The notes beneath the pieces were generated by a model. It did no database searches, was not told the origin of the DNA, and saw nothing but the letters and a program-made list of their open reading frames with translations. The position numbers were made by a program, and so were the translations under genes. From Promethearchaeota archaeon (lineage in GTDB: Archaea > Asgardarchaeota > Lokiarchaeia > Sigyniarchaeales > SOKP01), in assembly GCA_030606485.1 (NCBI GenBank), contig JAUWGH010000009.1, positions 42,266 through 106,265 of the forward strand: 64,000 nucleotides of DNA, read 5' to 3'. This document shows positions 43,013 to 52,831 of the stretch, piece by piece. Position 1 is the stretch's first letter. The number at the start of each line of letters is the position of its first letter.

Positions 43013-44389
43013 TTATTGGTTTTTTTCCCACACAAAATCAAGTTGTATAAATTTTCTAATGTACCAATATGTAATAACAAATATTAACGAACATAATGGT
43101 CCCCATAAAACTAAACCTAATGAAAAGGTTAAAGGTCCTACGACAATATCAGGTAATTCTAATATAATCCCCATAATAAACAAACCCAATGCTTGAAAAA
43201 GATTTAAAGTTATACTTGGAAAACCAGTATATATGCCTGCTTTTAATTCCCCTGTTTTTACCTCATCATCTTCAGCAATATCTGCATACATAATTGCAGG
43301 GAATAAAGCCCAGCCGCTCAAACACCCTGCTAATCCAAGGATAAAAAGTATTCCAAATATAAGGGATGAATCCATCGGAATTAATCCTATTAAAGTTAAT
43401 GGGAGAATAAGAAATCCTAACAGAAAAATACATAAAAGACTTTGTTTTTTTCCTAATTTTTGTATCACTCTTCTCCATATATATAAGAAACCTAACATCC
43501 CAAAAATCATAATACCTGCTGCAATAATATAATCCATATCATTAAATTGTAAAACTTCCACGATATATATTAACATTATTCCAGTTATTGTTATAGTAGC
43601 TATACCAGAGATACCTTGCATAATGGCTACTAATAAAAAATTCTTATTTTTTAGAATTGTCTTTAAATTCTGAATTATATTTGATTCTATCTTAAAATGT
43701 GGTTCCTTAGCCATTAAAAGGCTAGCTAAATAAAATAAAACTACTGGAAATATCCCAAATATTATCACACTATATAAAAATTCTGGCGGAATATTTTCTG
43801 GGTTTGTTTGTATTTTTTCAAACACTTCTGTTAAAATTACCATTGAAAAAGCTGTAATTACTGCGTATCCAACCATACCAAAAAATTGCTCGTATTGAGA
43901 CGCTCTGGGTCGGACCTCAACTCTGAATTGTTCAGCCATCCAAGCTCCATATGGTGAAGTAACGCCATAACATATGTTAAAAATTTGATACCAAACTAAT
44001 AACCAAATAAATAATACGTCAAGATTAGTGATATCTAATATTAATCCAGGTAGAAGTAAAAATATGAAAGATAATCCTAGTATTGGACTCAGAATGATTA
44101 AATATGGTTTTCTTCTCCCCCATCGTGTATATTTTGCATCACTAACCCATCCAAAAAAAAATTGAGAGGTAGCGATAGTAAGTTTTCCTAATCCTAAGGC
44201 AATACCAACAAGAAATGGAGTTATTTGATAACCTAAAACATAAAGAGCGAATAAAGCAAAATCAGCAAATCCCATGATAATAGATGTTCCAAATTTTGGC
44301 ATCCCAAAAGTTACTAATTTACTCGTTTTACTCTTGGCCCTAGTAATAATTTCTTCTTGATTCAAAATGTTCTCACATATTTTTTGCAA
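43013..44389 (-). CDS. MFS transporter of the GPH type, paralog B
   Basis: The 458-residue carrier shares long identical stretches with paralog A (KFGTSIIMGFADFALFALY, SDAKYTRWGRRKPYLIILSP, DDEVKTGELKAGIYTGFPS) and the same 12-span layout. The two probably have related but not identical substrates. It lies 113 bases upstream of paralog A on the same strand. The third transporter upstream is more distant. A sugar isomerase gene further upstream supports a carbohydrate substrate, which remains inference. Confidence 0.88.
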   Translation of the reverse strand: MQKICENILNQEEIITRAKSKTSKLVTFGMPKFGTSIIMGFADFALFALYVLGYQITPFLVGIALGLGKLTIATSQFFFGWVSDAKYTRWGRRKPYLIILSPILGLSFIFLLLPGLILDITNLDVLFIWLLVWYQIFNICYGVTSPYGAWMAEQFRVEVRPRASQYEQFFGMVGYAVITAFSMVILTEVFEKIQTNPENIPPEFLYSVIIFGIFPVVLFYLASLLMAKEPHFKIESNIIQNLKTILKNKNFLLVAIMQGISGIATITITGIMLIYIVEVLQFNDMDYIIAAGIMIFGMLGFLYIWRRVIQKLGKKQSLLCIFLLGFLILPLTLIGLIPMDSSLIFGILFILGLAGCLSGWALFPAIMYADIAEDDEVKTGELKAGIYTGFPSITLNLFQALGLFIMGIILELPDIVVGPLTFSLGLVLWGPLCSLIFVITYWYIRKFIQLDFVWEKNQ

Positions 44390-44523
44390 AAATTTTTTAA
44401 AATAAATTGTAAAATAAATAATCTAATAAAAATTCTGTAAATGAATATAAGAAATTTTTGATTAAATATTAACTATCTTTTCTGTTTATTTTAAAAAAAA
44501 AAATAAAATTTTAGATTAATGAT

Positions 44524-45909
44524 TTATTGAATTTTTTCTAATTCAATTAATCGTTTTTCATGAAGAACCTTTAGTTTTTCTTGTTGTTCGCAGAAGTTTT
44601 TGTAGTTTATTGGGAAGAATTTAAAAATTATTAAAGCACATAATCCTCCAAGAACAGGAACTAGTGATATTAATAATGTTAAACCGAATAAAGCAGAGGG
44701 TGATTGAGTTTCTGATCCCGATTCAAAGCCAGTAAGTAGTTGAACAGTTGTTAGAGTTATAGCCGCGAGCACAAGAGATAACCTTACTATAAATCCAAAA
44801 ACTCCGGTATACGTTCCTTCACGTCTTTTTCCAGTTTTCAATTCATCATAATCTATCGCTGCGCTGACTGCTGGTTCAGTCATCAACATTCCACCTACTC
44901 CAAAACCTGGTATGATTGTTATAAGTATTAGCATGGTAAAATCATTTACAAGAAAAATAGGCCAAATTGTTGCCGTAAATATTCCCATTGATAGGAGTAA
45001 TCCATATTTTGGTCCTTTTTTTGCATACATCCATCTCCAAAATAGCACACTAATAAGAATTCCTAATGCGATTCCCAAGAGACCAACACCAATCAATCCT
45101 ACTTCCACTTCCAGAACAAATAAAGCATATAGAGGAAGAACCATCATGGTTAAGCCAAATATAGTGTCAAGAATTGCATATGTCAATGTAATAATTAAGA
45201 ATGGCTTATTCGTAAGAGTCTCTTTAAATGCAGGAATGTAAGATAAAGGTTTATCTATTTGATACTCTTTTCTTTCTTTAATTCCAAGAAGTGACAAATA
45301 CATAAATATTGGTATTGTTAATCCAAAAATTATTCCAGCCATTGTCCAACTAGTAGCTGAAACAATCATAGGAGTTATTATAACACTAACCATACCTGAA
45401 AGAAATGCAAAGGTATCTTTCATAGCTACCATTGTTGCCCTTTCTTCTTCTTCTTCATACATTTCCGTGTATAATGCAGACCAAGCAGTCATTGCCAATG
45501 TAAAACCAAGATCGAATAGAAATAGCATTAGTAAAGCATGAAAAAATATAGCTGTCTGATCTGTCCATGGAACCCACCATAAAAGTATAAATCCAATAGT
45601 AAATGGAATAGTTCCAACGACAATATATGGAACTCGACGACCCCATTTAGTCACCTTTTTATCCATTAAATATCCAACTAAAGGATCATTAATTGCATTC
45701 CAGACACCATAAATTACCCATAAAACACCAAATAAAAAAGGATCAAGTCCAAGTGTTACTTCATAAAACAATACAATATAAGAACCTATTATTTGATAAG
45801 GAAGTGATGAAGGAATAGCTCCCAGAGAATACAGAAGATGTCCACGTAAGGAATGCACTTTATCTTTTACTTTTTTTTCTTTAATCTTTTTTTCATTCAT
45901 AGTAATCAA
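44524..45909 (-). CDS. MFS transporter of the GPH type, more distant member
   Basis: The 461-residue protein has 12 predicted spans, the loop GYLMDKKVTKWGRRVPYIVVG and the GKRREGTYTGVFGFI signature of the GPH group. It is only distantly similar to paralogs A and B. The short cytoplasmic N-terminus is lysine-rich, and the C-terminus is a charged helix (CEQQEKLKVLHEKRLIELEKIQ). It lies between the paralog pair and the sugar isomerase gene on the same strand. Confidence 0.85.
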   Translation of the reverse strand: MITMNEKKIKEKKVKDKVHSLRGHLLYSLGAIPSSLPYQIIGSYIVLFYEVTLGLDPFLFGVLWVIYGVWNAINDPLVGYLMDKKVTKWGRRVPYIVVGTIPFTIGFILLWWVPWTDQTAIFFHALLMLFLFDLGFTLAMTAWSALYTEMYEEEEERATMVAMKDTFAFLSGMVSVIITPMIVSATSWTMAGIIFGLTIPIFMYLSLLGIKERKEYQIDKPLSYIPAFKETLTNKPFLIITLTYAILDTIFGLTMMVLPLYALFVLEVEVGLIGVGLLGIALGILISVLFWRWMYAKKGPKYGLLLSMGIFTATIWPIFLVNDFTMLILITIIPGFGVGGMLMTEPAVSAAIDYDELKTGKRREGTYTGVFGFIVRLSLVLAAITLTTVQLLTGFESGSETQSPSALFGLTLLISLVPVLGGLCALIIFKFFPINYKNFCEQQEKLKVLHEKRLIELEKIQ

Positions 45910-46032
45910 ATTATATTCTTTCTCTAAGTATAAAAAGTTTTTTCAAATCAGATTAGGCAATATCTAAGTTTTTCTGGTTTTTTAAGGATTATTCTTTTGA
46001 GCTTAGCTTCTAAAAGTTATTTCAAAATCTAT

Positions 46033-47520
46033 TTATTTATCTTCTTCTATAACATTTAATCCAAACAATTTAGCGCCAATTAAAAATTTTTCTTTCCAGT
46101 CTCCAATAAAAGTTACTCTATGCCAGCCAAAGGTCTCCCAGTCATAATTTTCCAAAATCGCTTTCACATCACTTTCTACAAGCATCTTCGAGGTGCATCC
46201 TTTTTTATCTACGACATTATCTATAATTTTTCCTTGACGGATGGCAATTTTTTTTTCAAATACACTGATTTTTATTGTTGTTGCAATCTCACCTATTGGG
46301 AATTTAACGCGCGGAGTCGCTCCTAAAAATCCAGTTTCTCCGTGATATACAATATCATATTCGGCAGAAGGACCATCGACACCATATAATTTATTTGGAG
46401 CAAGGCAATGCATATAAGTAATTTGATTAGTAACTGAATCGAGAGTATGATTTGAAACAAATCCCGGTCGTCCAGTTAAATATAAGCCAAAAATATAACT
46501 TATAGCACAATCCATATCTGATTCACAAATTCCATAAAGACCTTCATTACTTAATTCGAAAAAGGGCATGCAAGGATAAGCTGGAAAAATACCACTTATA
46601 AGAAGAGTTCCGCAGTCAGGAGCAACAAAATCGTATTTCTTTTCTTTTAAGATATTTTTAAACGCCAGATATAATTTTGCAGAATTTAAAATGGTTTTTT
46701 CAGTAGGTTCAATCTCTCTTGCATTTTTAATCCATTTCTCTGCAATTTTAGCAGCTTTTTCTTCACTTATTTCATCATAATACTTTCTAATGTCTTCTGG
46801 ATTTTCTCTTATCATCTCAACACCAAAAATTTCTCTAAGATTTTCTCTGTATTTATCCTCATCTTTCCTCCATTTATGTGCTTGATCAGTTCCAACTAAA
46901 TCGAGATAAAATTCAGATTCTCCCTCTCTCATTTTTCCAACTTGTTCAATGAATTCTGGATGTTCTTTCAAAATTCTACTCCTTTCTGGATTTACTAATC
47001 CCAAGACTCCTTCCCAATTTATCTTTTTTGAATCGGTGGCATAAACTAAGACTTTCTTTCCTTTAATATTTAGGAGATTAATCATATTTTCAATTTGTTT
47101 ATCAAAATCTTCAATATTTTGTGAAGATATAGGAATTACAGGAAAATTCTTATCTTTTATTATGGTGTAAATTTTTGTAAATGTATGATCTCCCCCATAG
47201 ATATAATTTGCTAAAATTGTAGGTTTCCCAATTTCGATAAATTCTATGCCTGCTTTTACTATTCCTGGCTCACCATAGTGCCCAATTGTATAGATTAATA
47301 TCCCATCTGCGTTAAAAATATCTTCTTTGATTTTCTTAACTAATTGCACATCGTCAGTTGTAACCATTTCACTCTGGCTAAACTCAACTTCAGGATATTT
47401 CTTCTTTAGATGGTTGAGAATGGATGTTTTCAAAGGTTCGTTATCATATCCTAAATAAGGCCAGCCAGCCTCCCATTGAGGTTTTCCAATAAAAATTATT
47501 TGTATCTTCATATTTTTCAC
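46033..47520 (-). CDS. L-fucose/L-arabinose isomerase-like sugar isomerase
   Basis: The 495-residue protein has an N-terminal Rossmann-like region (IQIIFIGKPQWEAGWPYLGY, ADGILIYTIGHYGEPGIV) and a C-terminal domain with the metal-site features of the fucose isomerase fold: ELSNEGLYGICESDMDCAIS supplies acidic ligands, and ITYMHCLAP the histidine region. Such enzymes interconvert aldose and ketose; related sequences of unknown activity are common. Some family members have other activities, so only the fold is claimed. It is upstream of the GPH carriers on the same strand, consistent with sugar uptake and entry into metabolism. Confidence 0.7.
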   Translation of the reverse strand: MKNMKIQIIFIGKPQWEAGWPYLGYDNEPLKTSILNHLKKKYPEVEFSQSEMVTTDDVQLVKKIKEDIFNADGILIYTIGHYGEPGIVKAGIEFIEIGKPTILANYIYGGDHTFTKIYTIIKDKNFPVIPISSQNIEDFDKQIENMINLLNIKGKKVLVYATDSKKINWEGVLGLVNPERSRILKEHPEFIEQVGKMREGESEFYLDLVGTDQAHKWRKDEDKYRENLREIFGVEMIRENPEDIRKYYDEISEEKAAKIAEKWIKNAREIEPTEKTILNSAKLYLAFKNILKEKKYDFVAPDCGTLLISGIFPAYPCMPFFELSNEGLYGICESDMDCAISYIFGLYLTGRPGFVSNHTLDSVTNQITYMHCLAPNKLYGVDGPSAEYDIVYHGETGFLGATPRVKFPIGEIATTIKISVFEKKIAIRQGKIIDNVVDKKGCTSKMLVESDVKAILENYDWETFGWHRVTFIGDWKEKFLIGAKLFGLNVIEEDK

Positions 47521-47630
47521 TTTTTAAATAAATTTAATTCTTTAAATCTTTTTTAATATTAGTTTTATTTAAGCAAAAATTAAATAAATTTTTTTTTAAT
47601 TAGAAAGAAATTGATTTGAAGATATTTAAA

Positions 47631-48428
47631 TTAAATACCTAAAATTTTTCGTGCTTCTGATGGATCTGCTACTTCTCGTCCCATTTCTTTAGATATTCTG
47701 ACCATTCCAGATACTAGTTCTGCATTATCTTTTGCAGGAATCCCCTTCTTAATAAAAGGATAATCTTCAGTTCCTATTCGTACATTTCCGCCATGTGCTA
47801 TGGCTAGAGTTGCAATTTTTATCTGGTTCTCTCCCATAACACTTATTGTGTGCAAACAATTTTGAGGCATATATTTTATCCTATGAAAATATTCATCATC
47901 AGTCGAAGGAGACCATGTCCCTCCGGGCCAATTAAAAAACAAGGTTAACACATGAGGTGTTTCTAATAAATTTTTATTAATTAGATAATTCAAATTCCAA
48001 TAAGACCCAGTATGCCATACTTCCCACTCTGGCTTTATGTTGAACTCCTTACATTTCACGCAATATTTTTCTAATTCCTCAATAGTATGGAGTTGATTAA
48101 CTCTTATTTGCGTGAAATACTCATCATGATGATTTAAAATTATCGAAAGCATATCGGGTTTAGCTTGAAAATCAGCCTCTCTTTCTTCTATTGGATAACT
48201 CGACATTCCAGCTTGAATTATAATATCACATCTTTCCCTAATTTTTTTAACAGTATCAACCTCTTCCCCTCTCGGGAGATGAACATGAGCTATAGAAGCA
48301 CCTACTTCATAGCATTTTACAATTGATTCTATTAAATCATCGGTTGTTTGAGCCCAATTCTTTACATCTGGATAAATCCAGGAATTGGCTGTTGTAGCCG
48401 TTAAAATCATTTTTTTAAAATTTTTCAT
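47631..48428 (-). CDS. BKACE-family protein (beta-keto acid cleavage enzyme, DUF849)
   Basis: The 265-residue TIM-barrel protein has the zinc histidines in ASIAHVHLPRG (HxH), the QAGMSSYPIEER strand and the closing GGNVRIGTEDYPF with the zinc-binding glutamate region. In the characterised member Kce the enzyme condenses a beta-keto acid with acetyl-CoA and splits it to a CoA ester and acetoacetate. The substrate here is unknown. Other members of this family act in lysine and carnitine breakdown. It is 110 bases upstream of the sugar isomerase gene on the same strand. Confidence 0.85.
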   Translation of the reverse strand: MKNFKKMILTATTANSWIYPDVKNWAQTTDDLIESIVKCYEVGASIAHVHLPRGEEVDTVKKIRERCDIIIQAGMSSYPIEEREADFQAKPDMLSIILNHHDEYFTQIRVNQLHTIEELEKYCVKCKEFNIKPEWEVWHTGSYWNLNYLINKNLLETPHVLTLFFNWPGGTWSPSTDDEYFHRIKYMPQNCLHTISVMGENQIKIATLAIAHGGNVRIGTEDYPFIKKGIPAKDNAELVSGMVRISKEMGREVADPSEARKILGI

Positions 48429-48679
48429 AAGTTATACATTTTTATTAAGTGTATTTTTTAATTAAAAGAAATTTTTTATTTTAATATAATTTTTGACTCA
48501 AATCATATTTTTTTCACTTTTTTAATGAATATATATTGTTTAGAACAACCAAGTAGCGCTTTCCCAAATATAAGTGTTAACTAGTAATTCTTTGGACTTA
48601 TAATATTATAATATAATCAATTTTCTAATAAAATCAACACTTGAAATGAAGTAAAAAAGAGAGTACCTTGCTTTATTTC

Positions 48680-49003
48680 TTAGAATCTTATTTTTTTTGC
48701 TTTATATAACTCAATATATTCATATAATAGTGCTTCTAAAAAAAACCCAATTTCATCTTCACCGACAATATCACAATATTTCTCAGTGATGGTGGGATCA
48801 TACATAGCATAGGTTTTAGTTTTAGAATCGAAATCAATATTAAAAAATTTTCCCTTAAGTATGTCTAGTTTCTTATTTAATTTTTCAATTAATTCTTTTC
48901 TTAAGGATTTTACTATAGCTTTTGAAATTTTTTTTCTAGAATTAGCATCTGCCTTAATTAAATTTAATTTTAATGGATTCCATTCATTTTTATTATTTAT
49001 CAT
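48680..49003 (-). CDS. hypothetical protein, lysine-rich
   Basis: No family is recognised in these 107 residues. The N-terminal half is basic and helical (SRKKISKAIVKSLRKELIEKLNKKLDILKG); the C-terminal half is acidic with FFLEALLYEYIELY. There is no signal peptide. About 250 bases without a gene lie on each side. Coding status rests on the open frame and a coherent charge pattern alone. Confidence 0.5.
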   Translation of the reverse strand: MINNKNEWNPLKLNLIKADANSRKKISKAIVKSLRKELIEKLNKKLDILKGKFFNIDFDSKTKTYAMYDPTITEKYCDIVGEDEIGFFLEALLYEYIELYKAKKIRF

Positions 49004-49254
49004 AAATTATCCACCATTGATTTTCTATCTAATATGGTGTCATTATTATTTATAAATATAATTTCTATTTTTCTAAAAAAAAATAAAATTTATTCTTCTT
49101 TTTACTAAAAAATTTCTTTTAAATTATCTAAGATGATGTATTTTCTAACTTCAAGGAAAAAAATCAAGAACAAATAAATAAAATTATTTAATATATCCAT
49201 TTAAATTAAAAATTAAAAATTAAAATTTTCATATCTATAAATTATTGTGAAATT

Positions 49255-50463
49255 ATTATCTCGCAAGAATCAATAGTATATTGGGCTCCCCCATATGAAG
49301 TCGCTACATTAAGAAACACTGCTGAAAATATGGTAACAAATAATCTAGTAAAAACACGCCTAATTTTAGACAAAATATTGGATAACATCAATTCTGGAGA
49401 TAAAGTTGGAGTAAAAGTTCATGTTGGAGAAGCCTATAATACACGCTATTTGCGTCATGATTATGTACATGAGGTTGTTGATTTTATTAAATCAAAAGGA
49501 GGTATTCCTACGCTTATAGAAACCCAAGGTATTGGAATGAACGTCAAGCACTTAAATATCTCTGAAAATTACTCGATTCGTCTTGGATGCAGAAAAACTG
49601 CAACTGAACATAAAAAAACTGCTAATCTTCATGGATATAATGAGTCTTTAATCGGAGCTCCGCTAAAATTTATTGATGGGGAAAATGGAATTGATGGAAA
49701 AATTATTGAAATAGATGGTATTCACTTAAAAGATGTATCTGTTGCTGCAGGGCTTTTTGATTTTGATAAACTTGTTATTGTCTCGCATTTTAAGGGACAT
49801 CCCCAGGCAGGTTTTGGAGGTGCCTTGAAAAACCTTGGAATTGGCTGTATCACTAAGCGAAATAAGTTTCGAGCTCATTTTGATGGCGATCTAAAAGTTA
49901 ATCCCAAGAAATGCGATATATCAAAATGCAATCAAGAATGTGTTCAAGCCTGTCCGGTAGGGGCAATAAAGATAGTAAATGAAATTGCAGTTATCGATCC
50001 TTCTACTTGTATTGGTTGTTTTGGTTGTAAAGAAAAATGTCCTGTGAGAAAAGCAATAAAAAGTGCAGCATTGGCTAATTTCGATATATTCTGTGGCCGT
50101 GTAATTGATAATGCTAAGGCTGTTTTAACATCCTTTGGTAAAGAAAATATTCGTTGTATTAATTTTGCTTTAGAAATTACTCTCATGTGTGATTGTGTTG
50201 TAAATCCGAGTGTTCCTATTGTGCCCGATCTGGGTATTTTCGGATCAGTTGACCCTCTTGCAATAGATAAAGCTTGTGTTGACGCAGAAACTAATGCCCC
50301 TGGAATTCCAATCTTAAATGAAAATGGGCAATGGACAAAACCTACTGCCCCTGGAATCGAAAAATTTAATGCATTAAATAAGATGGTAAATGTTTCTTGG
50401 CAATTAGACGCTGCAGTTAAAGATAGAATCGGTAATATCGAATATGAATTAATAAAGATCTAA
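49255..50463 (+). CDS. DUF362 protein with two [4Fe-4S] ferredoxin motifs; start uncertain
   Basis: The first canonical in-frame start (ATG 49330) would cut the usual N-terminus. Upstream in frame the sequence reads SQESIVYWAPPYEVATLRNTAEN, which fits a DUF362 start with its first strand, so the gene begins near the in-frame ATT 49255 or ATC 49258; 402 aa is given. No ATG, GTG or TTG lies in that frame just upstream. The ribosome-binding site is weak (GTGA). Central landmarks are HFKGHPQAGFGGALKNLGIGC and the two cysteine clusters CNQECVQACPVG and CIGCFGCKEKCPV. The protein probably passes electrons, but its partner is unknown. It is divergent from the 48.7 kb gene. Confidence 0.8.
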   Translation: MISQESIVYWAPPYEVATLRNTAENMVTNNLVKTRLILDKILDNINSGDKVGVKVHVGEAYNTRYLRHDYVHEVVDFIKSKGGIPTLIETQGIGMNVKHLNISENYSIRLGCRKTATEHKKTANLHGYNESLIGAPLKFIDGENGIDGKIIEIDGIHLKDVSVAAGLFDFDKLVIVSHFKGHPQAGFGGALKNLGIGCITKRNKFRAHFDGDLKVNPKKCDISKCNQECVQACPVGAIKIVNEIAVIDPSTCIGCFGCKEKCPVRKAIKSAALANFDIFCGRVIDNAKAVLTSFGKENIRCINFALEITLMCDCVVNPSVPIVPDLGIFGSVDPLAIDKACVDAETNAPGIPILNENGQWTKPTAPGIEKFNALNKMVNVSWQLDAAVKDRIGNIEYELIKI

Positions 50464-50664
50464 AAATTACGTAGAGAAATTCTCATTAAAATAAAATTAA
50501 ATTATTCCTCTTTTAAATTAGGAATTAAAATCATACAAATACTATTTTTAAAAATTTAAACGCTTAAAGTTCTGAAAAACTATAAAAAGATTTGGAAAGT
50601 TTCAATTATATATTTTAAATTAACCTTTTCTTATGAATTCAATTAACTTTAAAATGCTGTAATT

Positions 50665-51732
50665 ATGAAAGTTCCCCAATATTTGAATTTATATAAGCCC
50701 AAAATAAACGATTCAATAAAAAAAATATACGAAAACAAATTAAATGAAGTCCAAAATCCTTTTTTAAAGGAATATTATAATGAATTAATGGATTATTTTT
50801 TGGTTGGGGGTAAAAGATTAAGACCATTGGTTTGTATAGCCACATATAATGCTTTTAGCTCTGAAAGGGATGATAAAATAGTCTTTCCCAGTGTGGGAGT
50901 TGAATTTCTCCATAATGCTTCATTAATTCACGATGATATAATAGATAAGGATGATTTTAGGCGCAATAATCCTGCATTTCATTATAGATTCGAGCAGTAT
51001 CATTCCAGATTTAATTTAAAAAAGATGAATAAAGAAGATTTTGGTAATTCAATAGGAATTTTAGGTGGAGATTCAGCATTTTTTTTTGGATTAGAGGCGT
51101 TTTTCAATAGTGAGTTTGATAATGACCAGAATCTTAAAGCAATTCAATATTATGAAAACGCTTTTAAGGAGATATGTGATGGTGTATTAATTGAATTGGA
51201 TATGGTAAATAGGCAATCTATACCAATGAAGGATTATATTGAAATGATCTCATTAAAAACCGGTGCATTAATTGAAAAATCTATGTTGATTGGTGCAAAT
51301 TATGCTATGGTTGAGGATAAATATCTTCAAAATATCTCAAAATATGCTATTAATCTTGGAATTATCTTTCAAATGATCGATGATATATTAGGAACTTTTG
51401 GAGATGAAAAAATTACTGGAAAACCTACAAATGGAGATATAAGGGAAGGCAAGAAAACTTGTTTGTTGATAGATGCTCTTGAAAAATTAGATTACAATAA
51501 AAAAGAAAGGATCCTTGATTTAATTGGAAATCCTAATATAAGAGACGAGGAAGTTCAAGAAGTCAAGGATTTATTCCTTGAAGCTGAGGCCGTTTTTTCT
51601 TGTAAGAACATAGTGAATGATTATGCTAAAATTGCTAGGATTCAGCTTGAAGAGTTAATTCCTTATATTAATCAGTCTGAAGCAGAGTTTTTTGAAAATT
51701 TATTAAAATATGTTGTTGAGCGGAACTTCTAA
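50665..51732 (+). CDS. trans-polyprenyl diphosphate synthase (GGPP synthase family)
   Basis: The 355-residue enzyme has both aspartate-rich motifs: DDIID starting at Asp90, and QMIDDILGTFGDEKITGKPTNGDIREGKKT. GGKRLRP at 48-54 binds diphosphate. It adds IPP units to an allylic primer to give the chains of archaeal membrane lipids. The fifth residue before the first motif is Ala85, whereas archaeal GGPP synthases usually have Phe or Tyr there to stop growth at C20. A longer product is therefore possible. The gene is convergent with the isoprenoid operon, seven bases from the stop of the IDI-2 gene. Confidence 0.88.
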   Translation: MKVPQYLNLYKPKINDSIKKIYENKLNEVQNPFLKEYYNELMDYFLVGGKRLRPLVCIATYNAFSSERDDKIVFPSVGVEFLHNASLIHDDIIDKDDFRRNNPAFHYRFEQYHSRFNLKKMNKEDFGNSIGILGGDSAFFFGLEAFFNSEFDNDQNLKAIQYYENAFKEICDGVLIELDMVNRQSIPMKDYIEMISLKTGALIEKSMLIGANYAMVEDKYLQNISKYAINLGIIFQMIDDILGTFGDEKITGKPTNGDIREGKKTCLLIDALEKLDYNKKERILDLIGNPNIRDEEVQEVKDLFLEAEAVFSCKNIVNDYAKIARIQLEELIPYINQSEAEFFENLLKYVVERNF

Positions 51733-51738
51733 ACAGAA

Positions 51739-52821
51739 TTATTGATTTAACCACGGATATAATTTACTAAGAAAAATTCTTTTATTTATATTATTCTTTA
51801 ATTCATTTATATTCTTTAAATTCATCAACCATAAACAAGAACGTAATTCTCGTTTTATTGTTTTTATTTCATTTATAGTATTAATATTCGTTTTATTTTG
51901 GTAATCTTTCCATGCAGTTAAGAGGAAATTATAAGCAAACCCTCCAATATCTGCACCTAATGCAATGGATTTAGCAACATCAGCTCCAGTTCTCAACCCA
52001 CCAGTCGCAATAATAATCTTATTTGAAACTTTCCTTACATTAATTACACTTACAGGAGTAGGTATTCCCCAATCCCTGAAAAGCTCTGCTGGGTCACGTG
52101 AATATTTTTCATTAATAAAATTTTTTCGCTTAGATTCAATTGCAGCAAAACTTGTTCCACCAAATCCTCCTACATCAAAACCATCAAATCCAAGGTTTTC
52201 AAGAATTAAAGCCATTTCTTGACTGATTCCTGTTCCAACTTCTTTTGCTATTATTGGAATCTTAATTTTTTCTCTTATTTTTTGAAAATTTGAACGGAAT
52301 AAACTATATGAAATATTACCCTTATCCTGAACTAATTCATGCAATGCATTGAAATGTATTGCCATTACGTCAGCTTTAATCATATCAATGCATTTATTAA
52401 AATTTTCAATATTGAAATTTTTCTCACTTATTTGACCAATACCAATATTTCCAATCAGTGGAATATTAGGCGCAACTTCTCGAACCACTTTAAATGAGTT
52501 CTCTGTTGACAGATCTTCTAATCCAGCGCGTTGACTCCCTACTCCCATAATAATCTTCTCTGACTCTGCGGCTGTAGCAAGAATTCTATTGATTTCTTTA
52601 GAAATCTTGTGCCCACCAGTTATAGCAGCAATACATATGGGTGCCGATATTTGTTTATTAAAAAATTTTGTAGTTAAATCAATATCTTCAAAATTTACCT
52701 CAGGGAGAGAATGATGCATCAATTTAATATATTTGAAGTAATTTTCAGAATGTTGAACATCAAATTCAATTGGGATTTTTAGATGATCCAGTTTTCTCTT
52801 ATTTATATCATTTTCATTCAT
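51739..52821 (-). CDS. fni: type 2 isopentenyl-diphosphate isomerase
   Basis: The 360-residue flavoenzyme has the FMN-binding and catalytic features of the family: ICIAAITGGHK, MGVGSQRAG, AIHFNALHELVQDKGN, GTGISQEMALILENLG, GGFGGTSFAAIESKR and ATGGLRTGADVAKSIALGAD. It interconverts IPP and DMAPP using reduced FMN. It is the last gene of the minus-strand isoprenoid operon and follows the IPK gene by 10 bases. Type 2 rather than type 1 isomerase is usual in archaea. Confidence 0.93.
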   Translation of the reverse strand: MNENDINKRKLDHLKIPIEFDVQHSENYFKYIKLMHHSLPEVNFEDIDLTTKFFNKQISAPICIAAITGGHKISKEINRILATAAESEKIIMGVGSQRAGLEDLSTENSFKVVREVAPNIPLIGNIGIGQISEKNFNIENFNKCIDMIKADVMAIHFNALHELVQDKGNISYSLFRSNFQKIREKIKIPIIAKEVGTGISQEMALILENLGFDGFDVGGFGGTSFAAIESKRKNFINEKYSRDPAELFRDWGIPTPVSVINVRKVSNKIIIATGGLRTGADVAKSIALGADIGGFAYNFLLTAWKDYQNKTNINTINEIKTIKRELRSCLWLMNLKNINELKNNINKRIFLSKLYPWLNQ

Positions 52822-52831
52822 AATTCTTTGC

